In this document: positions 53,567-62,436 of the stretch, piece by piece
Layout of the letters: every line of letters starts with the position of its first letter
Position numbering within the stretch: position 1 is the stretch's first letter
NCBI RefSeq assembly: GCF_025997855.1
Contig: NZ_AP026561.1
Location: forward strand, 651,849-715,848
Source of the DNA: Deinococcus aetherius
GTDB lineage: Bacteria; Deinococcota; Deinococci; Deinococcales; Deinococcaceae
Direction: 5' to 3'
DNA: 64,000 nucleotides
Notes under the pieces: generated by a model
Database searches by the model: none
Told to the model about the DNA's origin: nothing
Seen by the model: the letters and a program-made list of their open reading frames with translations, nothing else
Translations under genes and position numbers: made by a program

Positions 53567-54783
53567 CAGAGGCTCACCGCTTCATCCAGACTCGCGCCGC
53601 CCGTCTCCATGACCCGTGCATACCACGCCGCGCTCGCCTTGGGGGTGCGCTTCTGGGTGGCGTAATCCACATGCACGAGGCCGAAGCGCTGCTTGTAGCC
53701 CTCCTGCCACTCGAAGTTGTCCATCCACGACCAGTGGAAGTACGCGCGCACGTCCACGCCGTCGGCCATGGCCCGGCGCAGTTCCAGCAGGTAGCGTCGC
53801 AGGAAGTCGATGCGGGCGAAGTCGCGCACCTGGCCGTCCAGGTTCACCCAGTCGCCCGTGCTGGTGCCGTTCTCGGTCACGACGATGGGCAGGCCGTAGC
53901 GCTCTTGCAGCAGGCGCCGGCCCCAGTACAGGGAGGCGGGCGTCACCGGCCAGGCATACAGGTTGCGCCCGATGCCCTGCGGGTGCGGCACGTCCTGGGG
54001 AACGCCGTCCTCGCCCGCGCGGATGGTCTGGCCGTTGTCGATGTTGGCGCCCAGGAAGTCGAGCGGCTGGTTCATGATCTCGAAGTCACCCGGCTGGACG
54101 GGTGGACGCGCGCCGTCAAAGGCGTCCATGCCGTCTTCGGGGTACTGCCCGCGCAGCACCGGGTCGAGCCACCAGGTGTTGTTCCAGGAGTCGCCCTTGG
54201 GCACGCTGAACATGTGCCGGATCCCCGCCTCCAGGTCCTCCGGCCGCCCGGAGGCGGGGATCCGCACCACGCCGACCGGCGCGTAGCCCACGGTGCTGGG
54301 CGTCCTCGCATGTGAGCGGATCACCTGCACGGCCCGGCCGTGGGCGAGCAGCGCGTGGTGCCCGACCCGCAGCACCCGCTCCCAGTCGTACTGGTCTCCA
54401 GGTGCGTGCTGCCCGGTGCGGTGTCCCAGGCCCACGAAGCACTGCGGCTCGTTCAAGGTCATCCAGTGCGACACGCGGTCGGACAGCCGGTCCACCACCA
54501 CCCGCGCGTAGTCGGCGAACCACTCGGCGCTGTCGCGGTTGAGCCCCGCGATCAGGTCCAGGTCCTCCTCCCAGCGGTGGTAGTGGTCGCAGGCCACGTC
54601 GCCCTTGTCCCCGCCCGCCACGCGGCCCGGCATGTGGGCGAAGGTGTCCCAGATGCTCGGCCCCTTGCCGTCCTCGTCCCAGGCGCCCTCGATCTGGTAG
54701 GCCGAGGTGGCGGCCCCCCAGGTGAAGCCCGGGGGGAAGGCCAGGGGTGAGGAAGTGTGGGCGTCGTCCATGATGTGCGTCAA
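53566..54783 (-). CDS. Glycoside hydrolase family 1 protein with an internal deletion
   Basis: A 405-residue beta-glucosidase-like protein; family members have about 445-455. FPPGFTWGAATSAYQIEGAW is the GH1 start signature, Glu112 in WMTLNEPQCF is the acid/base and Glu304 in PIVVTENGTS the nucleophile. After EEDLDLIAGL the sequence jumps directly to NRDSAEWFADYARVV at residue 81. Roughly 48 residues are missing, including the strand with NAYRFSxxWPR and the conserved H-W-D-L-P whose His binds the sugar. The frame is kept. The TIM barrel lacks two strands, so activity is doubtful. TTG 54783 was used as start; ATG 54771 is possible. Confidence 0.88.
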   Translation of the reverse strand: MTHIMDDAHTSSPLAFPPGFTWGAATSAYQIEGAWDEDGKGPSIWDTFAHMPGRVAGGDKGDVACDHYHRWEEDLDLIAGLNRDSAEWFADYARVVVDRLSDRVSHWMTLNEPQCFVGLGHRTGQHAPGDQYDWERVLRVGHHALLAHGRAVQVIRSHARTPSTVGYAPVGVVRIPASGRPEDLEAGIRHMFSVPKGDSWNNTWWLDPVLRGQYPEDGMDAFDGARPPVQPGDFEIMNQPLDFLGANIDNGQTIRAGEDGVPQDVPHPQGIGRNLYAWPVTPASLYWGRRLLQERYGLPIVVTENGTSTGDWVNLDGQVRDFARIDFLRRYLLELRRAMADGVDVRAYFHWSWMDNFEWQEGYKQRFGLVHVDYATQKRTPKASAAWYARVMETGGASLDEAVSL

Positions 54784-54866
54784 AAGTCCTCCCGGGGCGT
54801 GGTCAGCACGTCACCCTCGTGCGGGGAGGGCGGCCCAACGTGTAAAGGGGCGTCCCTCCTGCCCTG

Positions 54867-56915
54867 TTACTTGCCCTCGACAATCAGCGTGACCGAGTTG
54901 GGCGGCAGGCGCAGGTTCCCGGCGGCCACGTCGCTCCAGGCCATGGTGCCCTTCGTGAACCCGTCCGCCGAGATCTCGTAGCGGTCGAGGGTGCTCCGGC
55001 GGCCGTCGGGGCGCCACCCCTGGAAGGTCGTCACGACCCCCTGCCGGGCGCCCGAGCGGTTGATCAGCAGGTACGCCCGCTCCCCGCGCTCGCCCCTCAC
55101 GGCGGCGACGGCGACCGCCGACTCGTCCGCGCTCTGCGCCGCGACCCGCCTCCCGAGCATGTAGCGGTTCATCAGGTGGAAGAGGTGGGCGCTTGGCCGC
55201 AGCGCGTCGTTCTCGTCGGTCTTGCCATAGGCGCCGTCCTTCTCGTTCCAGGCCATCGTGGAGTCGGCGCCCGCGCCGGTCAGGTACACCATCGCCAGGG
55301 CGTCGAACACCGCGCCCTTATTGTTGTGCATGCGCTCCTCGCCCGTCCACCACGCCCAACTGATGTTGTACTCGTCCATCCACAGCGGGATACGCCGCCC
55401 GTTCGCCTCGTCCAACATGGCGCGGATGTCGGCCACGTGCTTGCTCAGCGAGTTCACGGTGCTGTCGGTCGGGTTGTAGATGCGGTTATAGATCGCCGCG
55501 TCGGACTCGGTGGGGTCGCCGCTCGCGTACCCGTGGATGCTCAGAAAATCGAGGGTGCTCACCGGGCGGCCCCGCTCCCGGTCGACGTTCAGCGTGCCCG
55601 CGATAAAGCGCCGCACCTGCGGGTAGAGGTCCGCGCGGGCGAAGGCGGGCCCGCCGACCTGGATGTGCGGGTCCACCGCCTTCATCGCGCGGGCCGCCCG
55701 GTTGTAGATGTCGATGAGGTCGTTCAGGCGGTCGGGCTGCCCGGCATTGGTGGGCCGCACGAAGTACACGTCGTCGCGCTCGTTCGTGGGCTCCCAGTAC
55801 ATCACCCGGTTGCGCCCCTGCACGTTCACGATCCGCACGAGGTCCGCGCAGAAGTTGGCGAAGGCGTCCTCCATGCCGGGGTCCAGGAGGTCGTCCTTGT
55901 CCGTATCCATCCAGCTCGGCCAGGTGGGGATGTTGATGAGGCGCACCGGGTCGGCCCCGAGGTTCTTCAGCGCCGTGTTGATCTTCTCGGCGTCCCAGCG
56001 CCTGTTGGCGGTATCGATCCAGCCGTTGGGCGTGGTCCCCGAGTCGCCCATCATCTCCATGCTGTGGTAGCGCAGGATGCCGGGGTTCATGTAGCGCAGG
56101 TTCTCGTTGTACTTCGCGCTCGCCGCGTTCTGGGGGTCAAAGGCCTTGAAGCCGTTCAGGCCGTAGCCCAGGGGCGAGGTGCGGAAGAGGGTCTGATCCC
56201 AGTTCACGCTGACGTTCACGGGCGGCGGGTCGATGGTCGCCACGCTCACGTGGTCGAAGGTCGAGGTGGCGAGCTTGCCGAAGGTCTCGCCGCCGCCCGC
56301 GAGGCCCACGTACAGCTTGCTCCCCATGCCGACCGTCGCGCTCCCGGCCTGCTGCCACGTCTGCCCGTCCACCGAGGTGAAGCCGGTGAACACGTTGCCC
56401 CGGCGTTCAAGCTTCACCCAGCCGGGGAGCGCCGCGCCATTCGCGGTGACGTTGGCAAAGCCCTGGGGCTCGGTCCGCGCGGCGAAAAAGGCGCCGTTCG
56501 CCCCCGAGAAGCCCATGATCGTCTCGCGCGCCGGGGGCCAGCCGTCCAGCGTCTCGCGTATCACGACCGCGGCCTTGGTCCCGGCATTGGCGCTGGCGAT
56601 GTCCGCCACCCGCGCCACGATCACGCCGTCGCCCTCCAGCGCCTGGTAGGTGAAGTGGAACTGGTCGTAACCCCCGCCGATCTCGTCGCCCGCTCCCGTT
56701 ACGCGGATGGTGTCGCCCTCCTGGGTGAAGCTCCCCGCGGCGCCGGTGTTGCCGATGTCGGCGTCCTGCCACGCGGTGGTGGAAACTGCCTGGGTGCTCA
56801 GGGAGGTGGGGGCGGCCCGCGTCGTGGGCGAGGCGTTCTGCCCGCAGCCCGCGAGGAGCAGGCCGGTCAGGGCGAGGAGGGCGGCGGAGGTGTGCGTGCG
56901 GTGGTGTTGACGCAT
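54867..56915 (-). CDS. Surface lipoprotein with N-terminal concanavalin-like domain and clan GH-A-like glycosidase domain
   Basis: A 682-residue lipoprotein: lipobox LLAGCGQ (Cys24). Residues about 45-230 are a DUF1349/LamG-like jelly roll (GGGYDQFHFTYQALEGDGVI, GWVKLERRGNVFTGFTSVDG). The second part reads like a clan GH-A barrel: LRYMNPGILRYHSMEMMGDS, RLINIPTWPSWMD, VMYWEPTNERDD (Glu379, acid/base) and RIPLWMDEYNISWAWWTG (Glu515, nucleophile), then a C-terminal beta domain (RLPPNSVTLIVEGK). I cannot name the family; GH39- or GH44-like enzymes are candidates. GGAGCACTT precedes ATG 56915. It is paralogous to the next upstream gene. Confidence 0.8.
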   Translation of the reverse strand: MRQHHRTHTSAALLALTGLLLAGCGQNASPTTRAAPTSLSTQAVSTTAWQDADIGNTGAAGSFTQEGDTIRVTGAGDEIGGGYDQFHFTYQALEGDGVIVARVADIASANAGTKAAVVIRETLDGWPPARETIMGFSGANGAFFAARTEPQGFANVTANGAALPGWVKLERRGNVFTGFTSVDGQTWQQAGSATVGMGSKLYVGLAGGGETFGKLATSTFDHVSVATIDPPPVNVSVNWDQTLFRTSPLGYGLNGFKAFDPQNAASAKYNENLRYMNPGILRYHSMEMMGDSGTTPNGWIDTANRRWDAEKINTALKNLGADPVRLINIPTWPSWMDTDKDDLLDPGMEDAFANFCADLVRIVNVQGRNRVMYWEPTNERDDVYFVRPTNAGQPDRLNDLIDIYNRAARAMKAVDPHIQVGGPAFARADLYPQVRRFIAGTLNVDRERGRPVSTLDFLSIHGYASGDPTESDAAIYNRIYNPTDSTVNSLSKHVADIRAMLDEANGRRIPLWMDEYNISWAWWTGEERMHNNKGAVFDALAMVYLTGAGADSTMAWNEKDGAYGKTDENDALRPSAHLFHLMNRYMLGRRVAAQSADESAVAVAAVRGERGERAYLLINRSGARQGVVTTFQGWRPDGRRSTLDRYEISADGFTKGTMAWSDVAAGNLRLPPNSVTLIVEGK

Positions 56916-56991
56916 AAGTGCTCCTGGATAGGGCCGGGTGCGGTCTTGGGAGAGGAGCGGATTCGGGGACGTGAAGCTTTGGAAACTGTGC

Positions 56992-58917
56992 TCAGTGGCT
57001 GTAAACGCGCAGGTCGTTGATGCCCCACCAGTTCGAGCCGGGGGTGCAGCAGCCCTTTTGCACGATGCGGAGGTAGCGGGCCGTCTTCGGGGCGAAGGTG
57101 ATGATGGTGGGCGCCCCCGCGAAACCTCCACCCGTGCCGTACGCGCTGCCGCTCACCGCGATGCCGGGGCCGGTGACGAGGGGCATGCCGAGGTTGGCCG
57201 GGTCGTTGGAGGCGTACACCTCGTAGCGGCGGGGGAAGTCGGTCAGCGAGTTGTTGGCGTCGAGGATCACCCGGTCGAACGTCTTGGCGCTCCCGAAGTC
57301 CACCTGGAACCACTGCCCGTTCGCCTGCGGCGCCCCCGTGGACCAACGGGTCGTCACGCTGCCGTCGAGGGCGTTCGCAGGCCCCTCCCCGGCCCCGCTG
57401 CCGGACGCGCTGGCCGTCCAACCGGTGCGGGAGAGTTCGCGGCTGGTGGAGGTGACCGCCGCGCTGTCGGCGACCGTCAGCACCGTGACTGAGTTCGGCT
57501 CCACGGTCAGGTTGCCGTTTTGCAGGTCGGCGGTGCTCAGCGTGCCCGTGTAGTAGTACCTGGGGTCCGGCGCGACCACATACCGGTTCCAGGTCGCGGT
57601 CGTGCTCCACAACGACGAGAAGTTCACCTTCACCGTCTGGGCCGTGCTCGAGCGGTTCACCAGCGCCATCGACTTGCGCCCCGCCGAAGTGGTGGCGAGC
57701 GTGACCAACGCGCCGTTGTCGGAGGTGCTCGTCACGCGCTGGCCCGTCATGAAGGTGTTGAACATCTGGAGGTTGTGCGCGCCGACGCGGATGGAGTTGG
57801 TGCCGTCGTCGTTGTTCAGCTTGCCGTAGTAGCCGTCGCGGTCGTTCCAGGCGGCGGTGCCCACCTGCCCGGTGTTGGCCGCGCCGATGAAGACGAGGGC
57901 GTCGTACACCGCCCCCTGCGAGAGGGTCATCTTGTAGTCCTGGCGCCCGGCGTAGTTGATGTTGAACTCGGTGTCCATCACGGGGAGATTCAGCCCCTCC
58001 TGCCGCACGATGTTCACGATGTCCTGCCCGTGCCGCGCGGCGTCCTGCGTGCGGTTGTACACGTCGGCGTCGGCGGCGTAAGGGTCATCGTTCGCGTAGA
58101 AGTGGTACATCACCACGTCAAGGGAGCCCTTCGTGCCGCGGATGAAGCGCCGCACCCCGTCCGTCAGGTCGCCCCGCGCGAACTCCAGGCCGCCGATCTT
58201 CGCGTTCGGGTCCGCGGCCCGAATTGCCGCCGCAACCTTGTTGTGGAGCGTGATGAGTTCGTCGAGCTTGTCTCCCCCATTCAAATAGGGCACGTAGTAC
58301 CGGGAGTCCAGCTCGTTCGTCGGGGTGTAGTACTTGACGTTGCGGCCCTGGTTCTTGAGGATCGTCGCCAATTGCGCGCAGAAGGCCGCGTAGTTGTCGA
58401 ACTCGCTGGGGTCGAGCAACGTCTCGCTGTGGCCGCCGGAGGTATACGTGTACGTCTTCATCCAGGCGGGCCAGCGGGGGATGTTCACCAGCTTGGCGGG
58501 CTTGTAGTACTCGTACGTGCCTGAATTCAACGAGTCAATGGCGTCCATCACCGTCTTGATGCGAGCCTCATCCCAGCGGCGGTTCGCCACGTCCACCCAG
58601 CCGCGCGGGTCGGTGGCCGAGTCGTTGATGAGGTCGTTGTAGTGAAAACGCACCAGGCCGGGTTTGAAATAGCTGAGGTTCGTCTTGTACGTGGGCTGCG
58701 TGGCAACCGAGGGCGCGACCCCGCCGTACAGCCCCACCCCGTACAGCTCGTTCGTGATGGTGCCCCGGGTCTCGCCCCAATCGACGTACACGTTGGCCGT
58801 GACCGCAGCCTGGGTGTGCAGGGTAGGGGCAGAGGTTTCGCCGGACTGGGCGGGTTGCCCGCAGGCGGTGAGGGCGAGCGTGAGCAGCGTCAGGGCGGGT
58901 GTGGTGCGTTTCGACAT
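56992..58917 (-). CDS. Surface lipoprotein with clan GH-A-like glycosidase domain and C-terminal CBM32
   Basis: A 641-residue lipoprotein: lipobox LTACGQ (Cys19). The barrel starts directly after a short linker: YFKPGLVRFHYNDLINDSAT, KLVNIPRWPAWMKTYTY, YYTPTNELDSRYYVPYLNGG (Glu202, acid/base), GLNLPVMDTEFNINYAG (Glu317, nucleophile). A beta domain follows (GNLTVEPNSVTVLTVADSAA) and residues about 505-641 are an F5/8 type C discoidin domain (CBM32), with ANALDGSVTTRWSTGAPQAN and WFQVDFGSAKTFDRVILD. The protein should cleave a bound polysaccharide outside the cell. The barrel is similar to the downstream paralogue, but the binding module is at the other end. Confidence 0.82.
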   Translation of the reverse strand: MSKRTTPALTLLTLALTACGQPAQSGETSAPTLHTQAAVTANVYVDWGETRGTITNELYGVGLYGGVAPSVATQPTYKTNLSYFKPGLVRFHYNDLINDSATDPRGWVDVANRRWDEARIKTVMDAIDSLNSGTYEYYKPAKLVNIPRWPAWMKTYTYTSGGHSETLLDPSEFDNYAAFCAQLATILKNQGRNVKYYTPTNELDSRYYVPYLNGGDKLDELITLHNKVAAAIRAADPNAKIGGLEFARGDLTDGVRRFIRGTKGSLDVVMYHFYANDDPYAADADVYNRTQDAARHGQDIVNIVRQEGLNLPVMDTEFNINYAGRQDYKMTLSQGAVYDALVFIGAANTGQVGTAAWNDRDGYYGKLNNDDGTNSIRVGAHNLQMFNTFMTGQRVTSTSDNGALVTLATTSAGRKSMALVNRSSTAQTVKVNFSSLWSTTATWNRYVVAPDPRYYYTGTLSTADLQNGNLTVEPNSVTVLTVADSAAVTSTSRELSRTGWTASASGSGAGEGPANALDGSVTTRWSTGAPQANGQWFQVDFGSAKTFDRVILDANNSLTDFPRRYEVYASNDPANLGMPLVTGPGIAVSGSAYGTGGGFAGAPTIITFAPKTARYLRIVQKGCCTPGSNWWGINDLRVYSH

Positions 58918-59005
58918 GACAGGACTCCCCTCCAGCCCGCTGGGGGCTGGCTGTGCAAGACATGGTGGGATCGGGGGTGACGGGAGAACGTGGGGGGCGC
59001 GGGTT

Positions 59006-59875
59006 TCAGCCCTTCACGGCCCCGGCGATGGCATCCACGAAGTAGCGTTGCAGGAAGAAGAACAGCAGCATGATCGGCAGGATGGTGATGACGGCCCCCG
59101 CCGCGATCCACGTCCACTGGGTCTGGTTCTCCCCGATAAAGGCTTGCAGGCCCACCGCGAGCGTCCGCAGCTTGGGGTTGCCGATGGTGAACACCAGCGG
59201 GATGAAAAACGAGTTCCACGAGTACATGAAGTGGAAGAGGCCCACCGTAGCGATCATCGGCGTCGCCTGCGGCAGAGCGACCGACCAGAAGGTGCGCGGC
59301 AGGCTCGCGCCGTCCATCGTGGCCGCCTCCTCCAGTTCCTTCGGCAGCGTCGTGAAGTACCCGCTGAAGAGGATGGTGTTGTAGATGATCGAGCCCGCGG
59401 TGACGACGATGATGACCGACCAGAGCGTATTGAGCAGCCCCAGCCGCGACACGAGGTCGAACAGCGGCAGGATGGTGTACCCGCCCGGGATGAAGAACAG
59501 CGCCAGCATGACGCCGATGACGGCCGGACGCCCCGGGAAGTTCGTGCGCGCCAGCACGTACCCCGCCGCCGAGGACAGCAGGATCAGCAAGGCGGTCGAG
59601 CCCAGCGCGAACAGCACCGTGTTGAAGAAGTACGTGCCGAAGTTCCCCTTGCTCCAGGCGTCCGCGTAGTTGTGCCACTGCGGTGCGGCGGGGAGGATGC
59701 TCAGGCCGCCGGTGAAGAACTCGCCCGAGGTCTTGAGGGAACTGCCGACCATCCACAGGAAGGGGAAGATGTAAAAGGCACCGACCGCCAACAGGACGAG
59801 GTGGGTGAGGATGCCCCGGAAGCGGGCGAACGAGAACGGGGCGCGGCGTGCGCGGGGCGCGGGCAGGGTCGTCAC
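59006..59875 (-). CDS. ABC sugar transporter permease, MalG type
   Basis: A 289-residue six-span permease. Helices include ILTHLVLLAVGAFYIFPFLW and FFNTVLFALGSTALLILLSS; the EAA loop is ELEEAATMDGASLPRTFWSV and the end, FFFLQRYFVDAIAGAVKG, is typical of MalG-like proteins. GTG 59875 overlaps the stop of the MalF-type gene (GTGA), so translation is coupled. It forms the pore with that partner. Confidence 0.93.
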   Translation of the reverse strand: MTTLPAPRARRAPFSFARFRGILTHLVLLAVGAFYIFPFLWMVGSSLKTSGEFFTGGLSILPAAPQWHNYADAWSKGNFGTYFFNTVLFALGSTALLILLSSAAGYVLARTNFPGRPAVIGVMLALFFIPGGYTILPLFDLVSRLGLLNTLWSVIIVVTAGSIIYNTILFSGYFTTLPKELEEAATMDGASLPRTFWSVALPQATPMIATVGLFHFMYSWNSFFIPLVFTIGNPKLRTLAVGLQAFIGENQTQWTWIAAGAVITILPIMLLFFFLQRYFVDAIAGAVKG

Positions 59876-60879
59876 AGCCGAACCTCCGTTTCCAGGCCGG
59901 GGCGCCGGACGCCCAGGGCGCGGTAGGCGAGGAGTTGCGCGACCGAGAGGACGATGGTGAGGAGGCCCATGAACAGCGCGGCGGCGGAGGCGAAGCCCAC
60001 GTTGGCGCTTTGCGTCCCGAAGGCGTTGCGGTAGATGTAGGTGCTCACGACCTCGGTGCCGGACAGGAGGCTCGTCGCGCCCAGGCCGCTGAGGGCCACC
60101 ACCAGCTCGAACACGCCGAGAGCGCCCATGACGGCGAGGAACACGATCACCACGCCCGGGGCGCGCAGCATCGGCAGGGTGATGCGGAAGAATTCCTGCC
60201 TCGGCGAGGCGCCGTCGATGCGGGCCGCCTCGTACAGCTCCTGCGGGATGCCCTGGAGCGCGGCCAGGAAGTACACCATGTTGTAGCCGATGCCGTGCCA
60301 CACGCCGACGAGGGCGATCATCCACAGCGCCGTGCGGGGGTCGGAGAGCAGGCTGAGGAGTTCTCCCCGTTGCAGCAGGCCGAGCGACTGCAACCCGCGG
60401 CTGAGCGGCTCGCTGATCCCGGTGAAGATGAAGCCGATCACGATGCCCATCACGAGCTGCGAGGTGACGGCCGGGCTGAAGAACAGCGCCCGGTAGAGGT
60501 TGCGCCCCCGCAGCTTCGGGTTGTTGAGCACGAGGGCGAGAATCAGCGAGAGCAGCAGTTGCAGCGGCACGACCGCGAGGACGTACAGGAAGGTGTGCCG
60601 GAACGCCGCCCAGAAGAAGGAGTCCTGCGCCACCCGCCGGAAGTTCTCCAGCCCCACGTAGGCGCTGGGGGTGCCCACGCCGTTCCAGTTGTAGAGGGTG
60701 TACGGATACGAGGCGACGAGCGGGTACACCACGAAGGCGAGGACGAGGAGCACCGCGGGCGCGAGCAGCAGGTACGACCAGCGGGCGGCGACGAGGCGGG
60801 ACCCCAGGCCGGGGCGGCGCTCACGCCCGCGGGAGGCGGTCATGTGGTTGGTGGGACGGGCGGGAGTGGACACATGCAC
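59872..60879 (-). CDS. ABC sugar transporter permease, MalF type
   Basis: A 335-residue permease: WSYLLLAPAVLLVLAFVVYP, TFLYVLAVVPLQLLLSLILA, NLYRALFFSPAVTSQLVMGI, and the EAA loop ELYEAARIDGASPRQEFFRI. It has six helices and, unlike E. coli MalF, no large periplasmic loop. The stop overlaps the MalG-type gene. ATG 60879 was used; ATG 60843 twelve codons later is possible and has a weaker upstream purine tract. Confidence 0.93.
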   Translation of the reverse strand: MHVSTPARPTNHMTASRGRERRPGLGSRLVAARWSYLLLAPAVLLVLAFVVYPLVASYPYTLYNWNGVGTPSAYVGLENFRRVAQDSFFWAAFRHTFLYVLAVVPLQLLLSLILALVLNNPKLRGRNLYRALFFSPAVTSQLVMGIVIGFIFTGISEPLSRGLQSLGLLQRGELLSLLSDPRTALWMIALVGVWHGIGYNMVYFLAALQGIPQELYEAARIDGASPRQEFFRITLPMLRAPGVVIVFLAVMGALGVFELVVALSGLGATSLLSGTEVVSTYIYRNAFGTQSANVGFASAAALFMGLLTIVLSVAQLLAYRALGVRRPGLETEVRL

Positions 60880-60919
60880 CTCTTCCGGGGGAGGGGCGCC
60901 GCGGGGACGCCCTTGGCCC

Positions 60920-62383
60920 TCATTTCACCGTGGCCTGGTCCTTGCCGGGGTCCCAGTTCGGGAAGGCGAAGTCGGCCCGCGTGACCTTGCTGCCGCCCTT
61001 GCGTGCTGTGGCGATGGCGTCGTCGAGCGCCTGGTTGTAACGGTTCTCCAGGTCCTTCAGCACGTTCGGCAGGTCGCTCTTCTTGAGCTGCCCCGTGTAG
61101 GCCGCGAGCACGTAGTACTCGATGTTGGGCGTCGGCTCCTGGAACTTCACGTCGGCGAGCCCGGGGCGCAGGGCGTTGAAGGCGGGCGCGACCCGCCCCT
61201 GGGACACCAGCACGCGGGCCACATCGCCAGCGCGTCCCTTGGCGAGCTTGGCCGTCTCGGGCCACACGCGCACGGCTTCGCCGTAGCTCACCCAACGGTT
61301 GGCGGAGGCGCGCGAGTTCAGGAACGAGAACAGCTTCCAGGCCTCCTCGGGGTGCCCCGTCTTGCTGGAGACCCCCAGCTCGAAGCTCGCGGGGATGGTG
61401 CGGTAGTACGCGGTGGAGGACGGCCCACCGCGCACGGGCAGCGGCGCGACGGTGTAATCCTCGAAGCCGGGGTTGGTCTGCTTGAGGGACGGCACGACCC
61501 AGCCGCCGTTGACGTACATGCCGAACTTGCCCTCCGCGAAGACCGGGCGAATCTGCTCGTCGTTGAGGCTGACCGACTGAGGCAGAATGCTGCCGTCCTG
61601 CTTCATGTCGATCCAGTGTTCGAACCACTGCCGGAAGAGGGGATTGGTGGCGAACTCGAAGCGGCCCGTCTTGTAGTTGAAGTAGTAGTAGCCGAGGTCG
61701 GTGTTGCCGGGCGCGGGCACCCCCGAGGCGCGCAGGCTCTGCATCTGAATGTTCATGACGTAGTCGCCCTGCTTGGCCCCGAAACCCAGCCCGTAGGCCT
61801 TGCCGCCGGTGCGCTGCACGATCTGCTGGGCGAACTTGCGCTGCTCGGCCCACGTCCGGGGCACCAGGACCTTGCCGTTCCTGTCCACCAGGCCCGCGTC
61901 GCGGAAGACCTTGTTGTTGATGTACAGGGCGAGGTAGTTGGCGGCGTTGGAGGCCCACGGCGCGGAGTACACCTTGCCGTCGAAGACGTTGATGCCCTCG
62001 GCAAAGGACCCCGCGGGGAAGGTGGCCTGCCAGCCCTTCGTCGCCCACTTGTTCAGGGGCAGCAGCCAGCCACTGTCGATGGCGTCCTGGATGGTCACGC
62101 CGCCGTCGGTGGGAATCACGAACACGTCGGGGGCGTTATTGCTCTTGAAGGCGAGGTTGACGACCTGGGTGTACTGCTGACCCGAGGTGGGCGTGATCTC
62201 GACCTTGATGCCGGGGTTCGCCTTTTCGAAGGCGGCGATCTCCTTCTGAAAGGACTCGCTGGAGGCGATGCGGTTGTGCCACAGCTTGAGGACGACGGGC
62301 CGTTGCGCCTGCGGGGAGGCGTGGCCGACGAGCAGGGCGGCGCTCAGGGCGAGGGCGGGACGGGCAAAGCGGGCATAGGACAT
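60920..62383 (-). CDS. Sugar ABC transporter substrate-binding protein
   Basis: A 487-residue family 1 binding protein. Signal peptide MSYARFARPALALSAALLVG, cleavage near ASPQAQ. The mature part begins VVLKLWHNRIASSESFQKEI, AAFEKANPGIKVEITPTSGQ, and has APWASNAANYLALYINNKVF, EGKFGMYVNGGWVVPSLKQT and the C-terminal helix LENRYNQALDDAI. ATG 62383 was chosen because AAGGAGG sits six bases upstream; the in-frame ATG 62389 directly abuts that site. It delivers the sugar to the two permeases encoded downstream. Confidence 0.92.
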   Translation of the reverse strand: MSYARFARPALALSAALLVGHASPQAQRPVVLKLWHNRIASSESFQKEIAAFEKANPGIKVEITPTSGQQYTQVVNLAFKSNNAPDVFVIPTDGGVTIQDAIDSGWLLPLNKWATKGWQATFPAGSFAEGINVFDGKVYSAPWASNAANYLALYINNKVFRDAGLVDRNGKVLVPRTWAEQRKFAQQIVQRTGGKAYGLGFGAKQGDYVMNIQMQSLRASGVPAPGNTDLGYYYFNYKTGRFEFATNPLFRQWFEHWIDMKQDGSILPQSVSLNDEQIRPVFAEGKFGMYVNGGWVVPSLKQTNPGFEDYTVAPLPVRGGPSSTAYYRTIPASFELGVSSKTGHPEEAWKLFSFLNSRASANRWVSYGEAVRVWPETAKLAKGRAGDVARVLVSQGRVAPAFNALRPGLADVKFQEPTPNIEYYVLAAYTGQLKKSDLPNVLKDLENRYNQALDDAIATARKGGSKVTRADFAFPNWDPGKDQATVK

Positions 62384-62436
62384 GGACATCCTCCTTGCGC
62401 GGGGCAGGCGGTGGGGGAGTGAGACGGTCGGGTGGC

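Noticed and set aside
55176..57020. A 614-codon open frame on the plus strand
   Set aside because: Mirror frame of a lipoprotein gene with clear catalytic motifs; product His/Val/Arg-rich.
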